Below are positions 36,141 through 46,122 of a DNA stretch of 64,000 nucleotides, in pieces. Both the position numbers and the translations under genes were made by a program. Source of the stretch: Paracerasibacillus soli (GTDB lineage Bacteria > Bacillota > Bacilli > Bacillales > Amphibacillaceae); NCBI RefSeq assembly GCF_034006335.1, contig NZ_JAWDIQ010000001.1. One strand, written 5' to 3'. Positions within the stretch are counted from its first letter, which is position 1. Every line of letters starts with the position of its first letter. The notes under the pieces are model-generated. The model saw only the letters and a program-made list of their open reading frames with translations. It did no database searches and was not told where the DNA came from.

Positions 36141-38866
36141 ATGGCGATTCAATCGGTTGTAACATCTCAAACAGATTTTACTGGTGAGTTTCCGATTCAT
36201 GATGAAACAGTTGCATTATGGCGTTTTAACGAATCGCAACCAGATGATAATCACTTAAAAGACAGCAGTATGAATAATCATCATTTTACTATTTCAAATT
36301 GGTCTGGAACATCTGCAAGTTTAATGGCAGGGAAGTTTGGGCGATTTTTCAGGCAGAATATTGTCAATCCAACAAGTGAAAAGACGTATCTCACCGCTAC
36401 CAATGATGGTAACTTTTTTACTGAACTAGGGGAGAAAATTATTGTCGGTGGCTGGATAAATCCGACAACCTATTCAATCGGTCAAACATTTATTCCTATA
36501 TTTAGCACAAGAAATGGACCTGGACAACCAATTCTATATATATCTTTATATCAAGGAAGACTACGATTAATGCTTTATAACAACGCGGGGACATTAATTT
36601 ATGATACATCCGAGACACCAAGTATAAGCTTTATAAACAATGGGTGGTATTTTATCACAACAATCATAAATAAGGCTGATAAAACAATTCAAAACTTTAT
36701 CGGAGATCGCTCGAATGGGGCAACTTGGCAATCACCTGTAAGAAGTTATACAGGTGTATTGAATGAGGAATGTACCGCTGATATTGTGATGGGGATGTTA
36801 CAAGATAGGTATTATTATGCTGGTGGTTTTGATGATTGGTTTTTTGAGAAAGATTCAAAGTTAACGATGGAAGATATACACTTATACTTTAAATCTTCTA
36901 TTCAAGCAAATGGTGCAGATAATGTCTCCCAAGTCGATGCATTAACGGAACCAGGTACTGTTATTTTAAAGCAAGAAGATAACAAGTATCCAAGTAGTGG
37001 AGTGCTCTATACAGTACCTAAAAAGTGTGGTTTAGGTGGCAATGGTAGAGTTTCAGTAACTAGTGAATATATTGCTGGAACAACTGCGATTAGTTTAGTA
37101 GAAACATCCACATCAGATGACCTTGAGGATTGGACTTCGTGGCAAACAATTGGACCAACAGGTGAATTAATTTCACCTAATAGAGATTATATCCGTTATC
37201 GCATTACTTTAACGACAGAAGATGAAACGAAAACACCGAAACTAATAGAAATTGTATTGCATGATATCCCAAAACCCGCCTATGAAAAGCTTGGATTTGC
37301 TAGACCTGTCGTTTTGGATAGTAACGGCGCTTGGGATGCAGTTTTAGAAAATGCGTTTGATGTCATTGTTACAAGTGAAATTAATGGTGCTGACATCTTA
37401 GAGTTTAAGATTCCTTTTCATGATTTAAAAAGGGAAAGTATTGAAAACGAAAAACAAATTCAAATCGTAGACGATGTGTATCGCATACGAATGATAACGG
37501 ATGAAAAAAGCCAAGAAGGTAATATCATCACTCACGTATATGCAGAAGCAGATTTTTATGACTTAGCTTTTAGTACGGATAAACAGCCTATTGAATTTAA
37601 TGCAGATACTGCTGATGTCCCAATGAAATATGCGTTAGAAGGAACGGAGTGGTCTGTTGGAAATGTGAATGTAACTACAAAGCGAACGTGGGAATCAGAG
37701 GAGAAAAATGCATTATCTATATTACGAGAAGTGCAAAATATCCATGGTGGAGATTTAATTTTTGATAGTGCGAATCGTTTAGTTCATTTACTGACATTTG
37801 GCGGGAAAGATAGTGGTGCGTTATTTAGCTATAGAAAGAATATGAAAAGTATTCAAAGAACAGTGGATACAAGAAGTTTAGTGACAAGATTATACGCATA
37901 CGGTAAAGATGGCATGACATTTTCATCTATTAACAATAATAAAGCATATGTAGAAGATTATAGTTTTACATCGGAAGTTCGAATTGCAACACTTGATGCC
38001 TCATCATTTAGCAATCCTTATCAAATGTTAGAGTTTGCAAATATGAGGTTAGGTCAATACGCAAAGCCAAGAGTGTCTTATGTTTTAACTGCTATGGACT
38101 TATCCGTACTAACAGGTTATGAACATGAAGAGTGGGATCTAGGAGATATTGTTACCGTTAACGATAAAGAATTAAATTTACAAGTGAAGACTCGTATCGT
38201 ACGCAGGCAGTACAATTTGCAAGAACCATGGAAAACAGTGATTGAACTGTCAACGAAATTAAAAGAATTAGGTGATTCATCAGCCCAGTGGGATAAGGCT
38301 GCAGATATGCTACATGACACGGATGTGCTTGATCGGCAGGAAATAAAAGATTTAGTACCGTTTAATCATTTGAGAAATTCAAGGGCAGATGATGGATTTA
38401 CGTATTGGGTAAATTCTGGTTTTACAGTTGACCCTAACAATGGTGCAAGCGGAGATGCATCCTTTAAAGCAGAAGGTGTTTTGGGAATGACGAAATCTAT
38501 GTATCAAACTGTATATCCAGCAAATCGAAAGAATTATACAATATCCGCACAAATAGGTTCTGAAAATCTAGAGAAAGGACCAAATGGACAGGTAGGGATT
38601 GAAGTGGAAATTGAATACGAAGATGGGTCAATCGAAAAGAGAATTATAGATTTATATTAGAGGTGCTTAAAATGGTGTTTTTAACTCAAACTGCACATGT
38701 AATAAATCCTAGAGGTTCAGGAAAAATTAGAAGAATCACAATCCGTTTATTTGTAAGAGATTGTACTGGAACTGTATATTTTACGGATCTTCTATTGCAA
38801 GGTGGTTCAATCGCTACTGGGTGGGTTGGGCATGTATCAGAAATAAAGTGGACACTTGATGGTTAG
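36141..38866 (+). CDS. Tail-tip (Tal) protein with N-terminal LamG-like lectin domain (frameshifted near end)
   Basis: About 907 residues, open until 38660, then one T missing near 38654 and the frame continues to 38866. Residues about 20-255 form a concanavalin/LamG-like domain (TVALWRFNESQPDDN, LKDSSMNNHHF). The Tal core follows (FDVIVTSEINGADILEFKIPF, EWDLGDIVTVNDKELN, LSTKLKELGDSSAQWDK) and matches prophage tail-endopeptidase families. The C-terminal 120 residues include a beta module with LFVRDCTGTVYFTDLLLQGG that recurs in the next protein. Tal forms the tail tip and probably binds host wall sugars through the LamG part. Confidence 0.8.
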
Positions 38867-38875
38867 GTGATTTGA

Positions 38876-39455
38876 ATGGCGATACAATTTACTCGATTTA
38901 GTGAAACGATACGTGTGAAAGAAGATAAAGAGTCGTAAATGTAACTTTGAAATTGTTCGTTACAGACTGTACGGGACGATTTATTATACAGATATACAAC
39001 TTCAAGAAGGCGATAAGCTAACGGGATATGTCTTAAACACAGAAACCTCACTTGAAAAATATAGAGAAGAAAGCGGGGTTCTCCCAGTTCGTTTCTATAA
39101 TGGAGTGGTTAGAAGTAAAGAAACGATTGTCATATTTAATCTGGGAACAACATCTGCAGGACTGGATTGTCATATCACACCCCTTCAATCAATGAAAGCA
39201 GGAAGTATTAAACTTTCGCAAGGATATGGATCCCACCATATGAAATTTAAAGCTGTAGCAAATCCAGATGACACATTTTCATTATTGGCTTCAAGTAGAC
39301 AAGCGTTGCGAAATCAAAGCAAAACAGAAAAAGAAGGGTTTTATCAATATACCGCAGCATCTGATAGTAAGCACATTGTAGAACTCGAAGAAGGAAAAGC
39401 AGCACGAGTTTTATTTGAATTCCAGGAAATGCAAGAAGGAAGTGGCAAGCAATGA
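38876..39455 (+). CDS. Tail fibre/tip accessory protein (frameshifted)
   Basis: Start ATG 38876. Missing bases at about 38935 and 38980 split the frame; restored, about 192 residues. The first 60 residues include LFVTDCTGRFYYTDIQLQEGDK, homologous to the end of the Tal protein immediately upstream. The rest is a beta-rich domain (FNLGTTSAGLDCHITPLQSM, FKAVANPDDTFSLLASSRQ). It overlaps the start of the GH18 gene. It is probably part of the tail tip. Confidence 0.6.
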
Positions 39456-41920
39456 GTCAATATCTAGAAGGCAAAAAGACAATGGTGTGGAGTTTCATGG
39501 GAAACGCAAGAATGTATGAGTCTTTAAACAAATACGGGGATAGGCTTGATACGGTAGGTATATTTACATTTGAGGTAGATATTACAGGTACTATTAAAGA
39601 AACAGGGACAAGTATATCGAGCATGATGCCATATATCAATAAATGGCCGCATATAAAATGGTTGCTAACAATCATGAATCATGGAACGGCATCAATATTT
39701 ACAGCAATCAGAAATAACACAAATGGTGCAAAAGATAAATTTTTATCAGAAATCGTTCGAATCATGAAGAAATATCCATGGTGTGATGGTGTTGATATTG
39801 ATTTAGAACGTGGCGGTGGCTATGAAAACAAAGATGCCGCAAACCTTTTATTTAAAGATATTTATCAAACTGTAAAACAGTACGATTCATCAAAGCTTGT
39901 CAATATTTGCTTACCTGGGATGACAGGGGTTCAAGGTTCTGTTGGTGGAGAAAACTGGTGTGTATATGAAGATTTAAATCCTTATTGTGATACAGCTGCA
40001 ATTATGAGTTATGGGATGGCCTGGGCAGGTTCCGCTCCAGGGCCCGTTTCTCCTCGAGATTGGCTGGAAGGTATATATAATTATGCAACAAGTGTTATGT
40101 CGCCAAAGAAAATATTTTTGGGCCTTCCAGGTTATGGTTGGAACTGGCGAATTGATGATACTCCTCAGAATTTAAATAGGGTTTATCGTGGTACGTCCAA
40201 CACCTATTATGCTGCACAACTTTGGATGACAGGTGGTTATAACTTTACAAATGATGCACCACCGCAACCGATGATTCCTATCATTGCTTATTGGGATGAT
40301 TACGATAAAGTCCCATGGGCATTGCCACATGTCTATGATTACATGGAAGGTCCAGATGCAGTTACGAGAACCAATCCATTAATTGCTGAAGATTATAACC
40401 GAAGAAGCTTTTTAACAGCATATAGTAAACAACAAAAGACAGAGTTCGGAAATATATTTATTGATCGTCTAGGAAGTAACTATGATAGTCATGCTGGAAT
40501 TATATCTGATTCCTCTCAGATGGTTACTCTCGGTGAAAACGGTGAAACGACATATAATTTCACTTTGCAATCTAGTGGAACTTATGACATTGCAGTAAGG
40601 ATTGGTTTTCCTTTTTGGGATAAAAATACGATTAAAATATCAATTGATAATGATGAAACAACCTTTAAGGAAAGTAGGCTATGGTGGCCTTATTGGAGAA
40701 CGACTTGCTGGTTAACATTAAAGAAGAATATATCCTTATCAGCAGGTACACATACCATTAAAGTTAAAGCAGGAATTCCTGGTGTTCAGTTTTATGGTTT
40801 TAGGGTCTGCTCTGACTTTCAACAATCATCTAGTGCAGGGAAGCGGAATTTTTACTTACTCCCAGAAAGTTTAAAGGGGTAAATGGTCAAATGGTAGAAC
40901 CGGATCGGGCATTTAAGTTAACGACAGAAGTGTTGAGAAGAAAACCAGACTCAGCCCTTATTTGGTACGAGGACTTCAGGGATGAAAATCCGCTACCAAG
41001 TAACTATTGGATAACCTTAAGTGGTGAATGGGAAGTTTGGAAAAAGATGATTTTAACAATCCACGTCCTTATGCACAGCTTGATGGAAAAGGTGAATTGA
41101 CATGGAGGTATTCTGATTTTAAAAATATACACATTAGAGCAAGAATTGGATTCCCACAAAACGGGAACGGGCGAGCGGGAGTATTCTGTGGTGATTTATT
41201 TTGTTGTTTAAACTATAGTACCCAGCGTTTGGAACTGTATAAAGGTAGCTCCTTATTAGGAAGTTATAATGTTCAAATAGAACGCACTCCAAATGCCAAT
41301 TTACGAACCGCACCTAATCTTTATACGATTGAAATGCGAATACGAAATAATTCTGTCAGGGTATATTCTGGGCAGCAAACACATTCAGATTTAAAGTGGA
41401 TATCAATGACTTCAGTGGAGGCTATGCAGGAATTCGTTCAGATAATCGCATGATATCTGACTTACTTCGTTTAGGAGATGCATGGACATATGAACCATAT
41501 GAAAGTGTAGATATAACTTTCCCTAATGGAAACACAGTAGAATTCGGAAGAATACCAAGAACAGGTGTTACTTGGGATAACGAGTTTCAAGTCTTTAAAG
41601 TAAATAATGATCTGGAAGAAATAGGCACAAGAAATGATGATATATCAATGGATTACGACTTCTTTCACTCACAAGAATTACCACTAATTGCCGGAAATGA
41701 TTATACCGTCAAAATAAAACCAAAGGACATTAACCTTTGGATATCACGATTATTTCTAGGAGATGCGGATGGTTTTTCAATTCTTTATTATCAAGATGTT
41801 GATAGCTTGGTTTATTGGGCAAACGAGGCGGCTTATAGGTGGAAGTTACGAGGCATTGCCATTTGGTCATTAGGACAAGAAGATATGCGGGTTTGGGAAG
41901 CATTACCAAAACAAATATAA
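39452..41920 (+). CDS. Tail-associated GH18 glycosidase with inserted carbohydrate-binding modules (frameshifted)
   Basis: One protein of about 823 residues once three missing bases are restored (about 40877, 41038 and 41379). Residues 1-300 are the first strands of a GH18 barrel with the catalytic DGVDIDLE motif. About residues 335-470 form a beta-sandwich like CBM35 (SGTYDIAVRIGFPFWD, GTHTIKVKAGIPG). About 500-680 form a LamG-like domain (ALIWYEDFRDENPLPSNYW, IRARIGFPQNGNG). The last 120 residues end with LRGIAIWSLGQEDMRVWEAL, the final GH18 strand. The binding modules therefore sit inside the barrel sequence. It likely cuts peptidoglycan or another wall glycan during infection. Confidence 0.75.
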
Positions 41921-41928
41921 ACAATTCA

Positions 41929-41960
41929 AGGGTGTCTACAAAATGTAGGCACCCTTTTTA
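41929..41960 (+). terminator. Terminator after the tail operon
   Basis: AAGGGTGTCTACA pairs with TGTAGGCACCCTT with a single mismatched position and an AAA loop, followed by TTTTTA. It separates structural genes from the lysis cassette. Confidence 0.75.
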
Positions 41961-41996
41961 TATAGATGTTTTTAAAATTGAAGGGGGAAACTTTCT

Positions 41997-42407
41997 ATGA
42001 AGGATATATGGAACTGGATACAGATTATTGTTACAGCACTAGGCGGATTTATTGGTTGGTTTTTAGGAGGGTTAGATGGCTTTTTGTATGCGTTGATCAT
42101 ATTGGTTGTTGCTGATTATATCACTGGAATTATGTGTGCAATTGTTGATAAGGAACTATCTAGTGAGATTGGTTACCGAGGGATATTTAAGAAGGTATTA
42201 ATTTTTATACTGGTAGGTGTCGGGCATATGATTGACACACATTTAATAGGGGATGGCAGCGTTCTTAGAACAGCAGTCATCTTTTTTTATTGCTCGAATG
42301 AAGGAATTTCCATGCTAGAAAATGCTTCACGCTTGGGTTTACCAATACCTGAGAAGTTGAAAGATGCACTTGCTCAGTTACACAATAAGGGAGGAAATGA
42401 ACAATGA
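41997..42407 (+). CDS. Phage holin, phi29/Cph1 (holin_4_1) family
   Basis: A complete protein of about 136 residues. The start MKDIWNWIQIIVTALGGFIGW and the following GGLDGFLYALIILVVADYITGIMCAI, with a cytoplasmic EIGYRGIFKKV loop and a later helix, fit the toxin-secretion/phage-lysis holin family (PF05105). The C-terminal tail is charged (PEKLKDALAQLHNKG). The holin makes membrane lesions releasing or activating the endolysin, whose gene overlaps it (ATGA). Confidence 0.85.
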   Translation: MKDIWNWIQIIVTALGGFIGWFLGGLDGFLYALIILVVADYITGIMCAIVDKELSSEIGYRGIFKKVLIFILVGVGHMIDTHLIGDGSVLRTAVIFFYCSNEGISMLENASRLGLPIPEKLKDALAQLHNKGGNEQ

Positions 42408-43110
42408 ATTTAAAACAATTATATTTAACGAAGAATGAATGTTACAAAGCTGGAAGGAAAATCACACCAAAGGGAATTATGGTCCATAGCACAGGGGCAA
42501 ACAATCCGAATTTAAAACGTTACGTTGGCCCAACGATGGTTTGTTAGGAAAGAATCAATACAACAACCACTGGAACCAGCCACGTCCTGATGGCAGACAA
42601 GTGTGTGTTCATGCTTTTATCGGAAAGTTAAAGGATGGATCGATTGCAACTTACCAAACATTACCTTGGAATCATCGTGGATGGCATGCGGGCGGTGATG
42701 CGAACAATACACATATTGGTTTTGAAATCTGTGAAGATAATTTAACCGATAAAACATACTTTAATAAAGTTTATAAAGAAGCGGTTGAACTTGCTGCTTA
42801 TCTTTGTAAACAATACAAATTAACGGAGAAAAATATCATCGGCCATTATGAAGGTTATCAAAAGAAGATTGCTAGTAATCATGGTGACCCGCGTCCTTGG
42901 TTTTCCAAACATGGAAAGTCAATGGATACATTCCGAGCAGATGTGAAAAAAGAATTAGCAAAAGGAACGACAACTACTAAACCATCAACTGATAGTAAAA
43001 AACTATATCGTGTACAGATTGGTGCGTATAGTGTGAAATAGAATGCAGATATGCAGCTGGAGAAAGCGAAGAAAGCTGGGTTTAAAGATGCATTTGTGAA
43101 GTATGAGTAA
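42404..43110 (+). CDS. N-acetylmuramoyl-L-alanine amidase endolysin, with frameshift and internal stop
   Basis: Start ATG 42404. One A is missing near 42532. The Amidase_2 domain (about residues 20-175) has GIMVHSTGANNPN with a zinc histidine, WHAGGDANNTHIGFEICED and NHGDPRPWF. A Thr-rich linker leads to a C-terminal SPOR-like wall-binding domain (LYRVQIGAYSVK), which is cut by an in-frame TAG at 43039-43041. The reading frame continues past it (NADMQLEKAKKAGFKDAFVKYE) to a proper stop at 43110. The enzyme cleaves the glycan-peptide bond at lysis; without the last domain, wall targeting may be weaker. Confidence 0.8.
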
Positions 43111-43117
43111 ATTAAAA

Positions 43118-43155
43118 ACAACCGTGGAGTACGATTATACTCCTCGGTTGTAACT
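43118..43155 (+). terminator. Terminator after the lysis genes
   Basis: ACAACCG (43118-43124) pairs with CGGTTGT (43145-43151), continued inside by GGAGTA/TACTCC. A long GC-containing stem; the T run is weak. Confidence 0.6.
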
Positions 43156-43221
43156 GAAATTAGTATTTGTTCTTCCACAATCACGCCCGTTTTAATATAG
43201 TCCCAAGTCATTTTAAGCATT

Positions 43222-43692
43222 CTATTGAAACCGCTCCATCTGGAAATGAATCAGCAGGTTTCCACCAGATGAGAAGTTCGCTTCAAAAGAGAGCATTGCA
43301 TTGTCAACCGGCAAAAATTCTTCGAATAACCAATAGTCCAATTCACGACTCAATGCAGGTTTTTCATTGTGATAATTAAGATGTCGGAATTGAAATAGTG
43401 ACGTATCCTTAAAACTCACTTTCCATTTATCGCTACCAGACAAAGTTAGGTGAATATCGGTATGCAGCAGGCTGGTATGTTGAATTTCTACTTTAACAAG
43501 TTCGTAATCGTGAAACCCCCAACCATTGAAACGATCGAAAACTGGTTTTGGGAGTCGGTTTACCAACGTTTCGAAAATCTTTCGGTATGCCTTAGCATTT
43601 TTGGATACTTCCTCTTCCAACTTCAGTACTTCTATCTCGCTTGTGCAATCCATATTTAATGCCACGTGAGCATCGTATGATAAATATTTCAT
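43222..43692 (-). CDS. Uncharacterised protein, lysogenic conversion candidate
   Basis: A complete protein of about 156 residues on the minus strand, between the lysis genes and the recombinases. It starts MKYLSYDAHVALNMDCTSEI, has a helical first third (LEEEVSKNAKAYRKIFETLVNRL) and then a beta-rich part (FHDYELVKVEIQHTSLLHTDIHLTLSG). It recalls the DUF4085-type proteins of bacilli, but I am not sure of the family. Its position and opposite orientation are those of morons expressed from the prophage. Confidence 0.5.
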   Translation of the reverse strand: MKYLSYDAHVALNMDCTSEIEVLKLEEEVSKNAKAYRKIFETLVNRLPKPVFDRFNGWGFHDYELVKVEIQHTSLLHTDIHLTLSGSDKWKVSFKDTSLFQFRHLNYHNEKPALSRELDYWLFEEFLPVDNAMLSFEANFSSGGNLLIHFQMERFQ

Positions 43693-43800
43693 GTCATTCC
43701 ACTCTTTTCATTTTTTAGATACTGACTAATTTATTGAATAATCTAATTTTATTATATCCCCAACTACAAACACATATCAACTATTATCGAAATTAATAGA

Positions 43801-43836
43801 AGAGGGGGTTCGAAACCTCGCTTTTTTTCGCATATA
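43801..43836 (+). repeat. TTCGAA-containing repeat before the recombinase operon
   Basis: The string GGGGGTTCGAAACCTC, a T7 run and CGCATATA repeat the pattern at 5490-5520 (polymerase/antirepressor boundary) and, less completely, 1276-1305. In each case a strong ribosome binding site and a phage gene follow. It can form a weak terminator-like hairpin. Confidence 0.5.
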
Positions 43837-43865
43837 GGTAGAAGAATATTTAGGAGGAAATCCAT

Positions 43866-44093
43866 ATGCGAATGACAAGACTCTCACCTAATGATCAAAC
43901 ACTCAGTAATAAACCAACAAAACCAACTGAAAAGCAACTTCAAAATGAACTCAACTTTCTTCTTGCTGAAGAAATGCTCACTAAACTACTTGAAAGAGAA
44001 CTCATTTCGCCGGAAGAATTCAATCAAATAAGTAAATTAAATCGTAAAAAATTCAATCCTTTATTAGGCCCTTTAATGAGCGATAAACCTTGA
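43866..44093 (+). CDS. SHOCT-like small protein before the recombinases
   Basis: A complete protein of about 75 residues from ATG 43866 after AGGAGG. The C-terminal part (EEMLTKLLERELISPEEFNQISKLNRKKF) is a short helical hairpin of the SHOCT type, common in small proteins placed directly before large serine recombinase genes in Firmicutes prophages. It may assist excision or integration (a directionality-factor role is conceivable), but this is not established. Confidence 0.6.
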   Translation: MRMTRLSPNDQTLSNKPTKPTEKQLQNELNFLLAEEMLTKLLERELISPEEFNQISKLNRKKFNPLLGPLMSDKP

Positions 44094-44146
44094 TATTACA
44101 GTGTTCTAACGCTAATATGTCACGTACAAGAAGGGAGGGTGAGTGG

Positions 44147-45707
44147 ATGAGAAAGATAACAACACTCGATGTAGCAACATCTTCAATAGGAAAACCAAAA
44201 CAAAAGGTCGCTGCCTATATACGAGTATCAACATCAAATGAGGATCAACTTATTAGTTTAGAAACACAAAGACGTCATTACAAAACTTTAATCGAAAAGA
44301 ATGATGAATGGCAGCTCGTCGATATTTACAGTGATGAAGGTATTACAGGAACAAAAAAGGATAGACGACCAGAATTGCTTCGCTTAATATCTGACTGTGA
44401 AAAAGGAAAGATTGACTTCATTTTAACGAAATCAATTAGTCGATTTGCGAGAAACACAATTGACTGTTTGGAACTGGTTAGAAAATTGATGGACTTAGAT
44501 GTTCACATTTATTTTGAAAAAGAAAACATCAATACAAATTCTATGGAAAGTGAACTCATGCTTTCAATTTTAAGTAGCCTTGCAGAAAATGAATCAGTGT
44601 CACTTTCCGAAAACAGTAAATGGTCGATTAGACAACGATTCAAACGTGGAACCTATAAATTATCATATCCACCATACGGTTACCATTATATCGATGAACA
44701 AGTAGTTGTAAATGAAGAACAAGCAAAAGTAGTCAAACGGATATTTAATAGTGTGCTTAAAGGAGTGGAACAGAGCGGATTGCCAGGCAGTTAAACGAAG
44801 AAGGTATTCCGACAAAACGAAATGGCAATTGGACAGGGTCTACGATACGTGGAATTGTTAAGAACGAAAAGTACACTGGGGATGTTCTGCTTCAAAAGAC
44901 TTTTACTGATGAGCATTTTAACCGAAAAATAAATCAAGGTGAATTGGATCAATACCTAATTGAAAATCACCATGAAGCAATCATCACACATGCTGATTTT
45001 GAAGCCGCTAATCGGATGCTAGAATATCAAGCAAGCCAAAAGAATGTAGCTGCTGGAAGTAGAAAGTATTTAAATCGCTATCCTTTTTCAGGAAAGATTG
45101 AATGTGCGGAATGTGGCGATACCTTTAAAAGAAGAATTCACACTTCCACGCATAGTAAATATATCGCTTGGTGCTGTTCTACACACATTAAAAACAAAGA
45201 TAAATGTTCGATGCTTTTTATAAGAGAAGAACGTATTCATCAGGCATTTATTACGATGATGAATAAGCTAAAGTTTGGTTATAGTTATGTATTAATCCCA
45301 CTATCCAAACAACTAGAAACGTCAAACCAAGATGAAAACTATCAAATGATTACCGAAATAGAAGAACAACTCGAAGTTACACAAGATGAACTTAATATAT
45401 TAATTCAATTAATGACAAAAGGGTTTTTAGAACCAGCAATTTTTAATGAACAGAAAATCGAATTACCCATCGGCATATGAGGCTAAAAGAAGAAAGAGAA
45501 CAGTTACTATATTCAATAAATGATGGTTCAAATCAGCTAAATGAAGTGAAGCGGCTCATTAAATATTTTAAGCGGGGAAATTTTATGGCTTCATTTGATG
45601 AAGAAACCTTTCAAGATATTGTAAGAAAGGTAATTGTGTATTCACCTAATGAGATAGGATTTCATTTGAAATGTGGCATTACACTTAGAGAAAGGATTGA
45701 ACGCTGA
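44147..45707 (+). CDS. Large serine recombinase 1 (frameshifted)
   Basis: Start ATG 44147 after GGGAGG. Missing bases near 44768 (G) and 45464 (A) divide a protein of about 520 residues. The catalytic domain has VAAYIRVSTSNEDQLIS with the nucleophilic serine, and LTKSISRFARNTIDCLEL. The recombinase domain (YGYHYIDEQ, RIARQLNEEGIPTKRNG) and a zinc ribbon (CAECGDTFKRR with WCCSTH and DKC) follow. A C-terminal coiled coil completes the large-serine architecture. It integrates or excises the prophage together with the third gene. Confidence 0.85.
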
Positions 45708-46121
45708 TGGCACACACACCTTTTGGATATAAAATAGTAAACGGCAAAATTGAAACTCATGCCAAGAATCTGAGCAATTAAAGCTTTTAATCCAGTCATA
45801 CTTATCTGGAAAATCTTTAGCTAATGCAGCAAAATATACTGGTATTAATCGATCACATGGTGGAATTACTAGAATATTAACAGATGAAAGGTATCTAGGG
45901 AATGAAATATTCCCTAGATTAATTTCAAAAAAGCAATTTGAACAGTTGAAGGAAGAAAGGTTTAAACAGCGAAAAAACTAGGGCGTTTAAATAGAACGAA
46001 AGCGGAAGAAACATTTACACCCAGTTTTAAATTTACAATCGGAAAAGTAGAAAACAAATACGACAATCCAATTAAACAAGCAGAATATGTATACAGCTTA
46101 ATAAAAAAAGAGGTGACTTAA
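45706..46121 (+). CDS. Recombinase-domain protein without catalytic domain (frameshifted)
   Basis: The ATG overlaps the preceding stop (TGATG). Frame changes near 45760 and 45977 split about 138 residues. It consists only of the recombinase DNA-binding region: FGYKIVNGKIETH, LLIQSYLSGKSLANAAKYTGI, ITRILTDERYLGNEIFP, then a linker ending YDNPIKQAEYVYSLIKKEV. It lacks the serine catalytic domain. Such truncated partners lie between two full recombinases in a class of Firmicutes elements; a DNA-binding accessory role is likely. Confidence 0.7.
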
Positions 46122-46122
46122 A

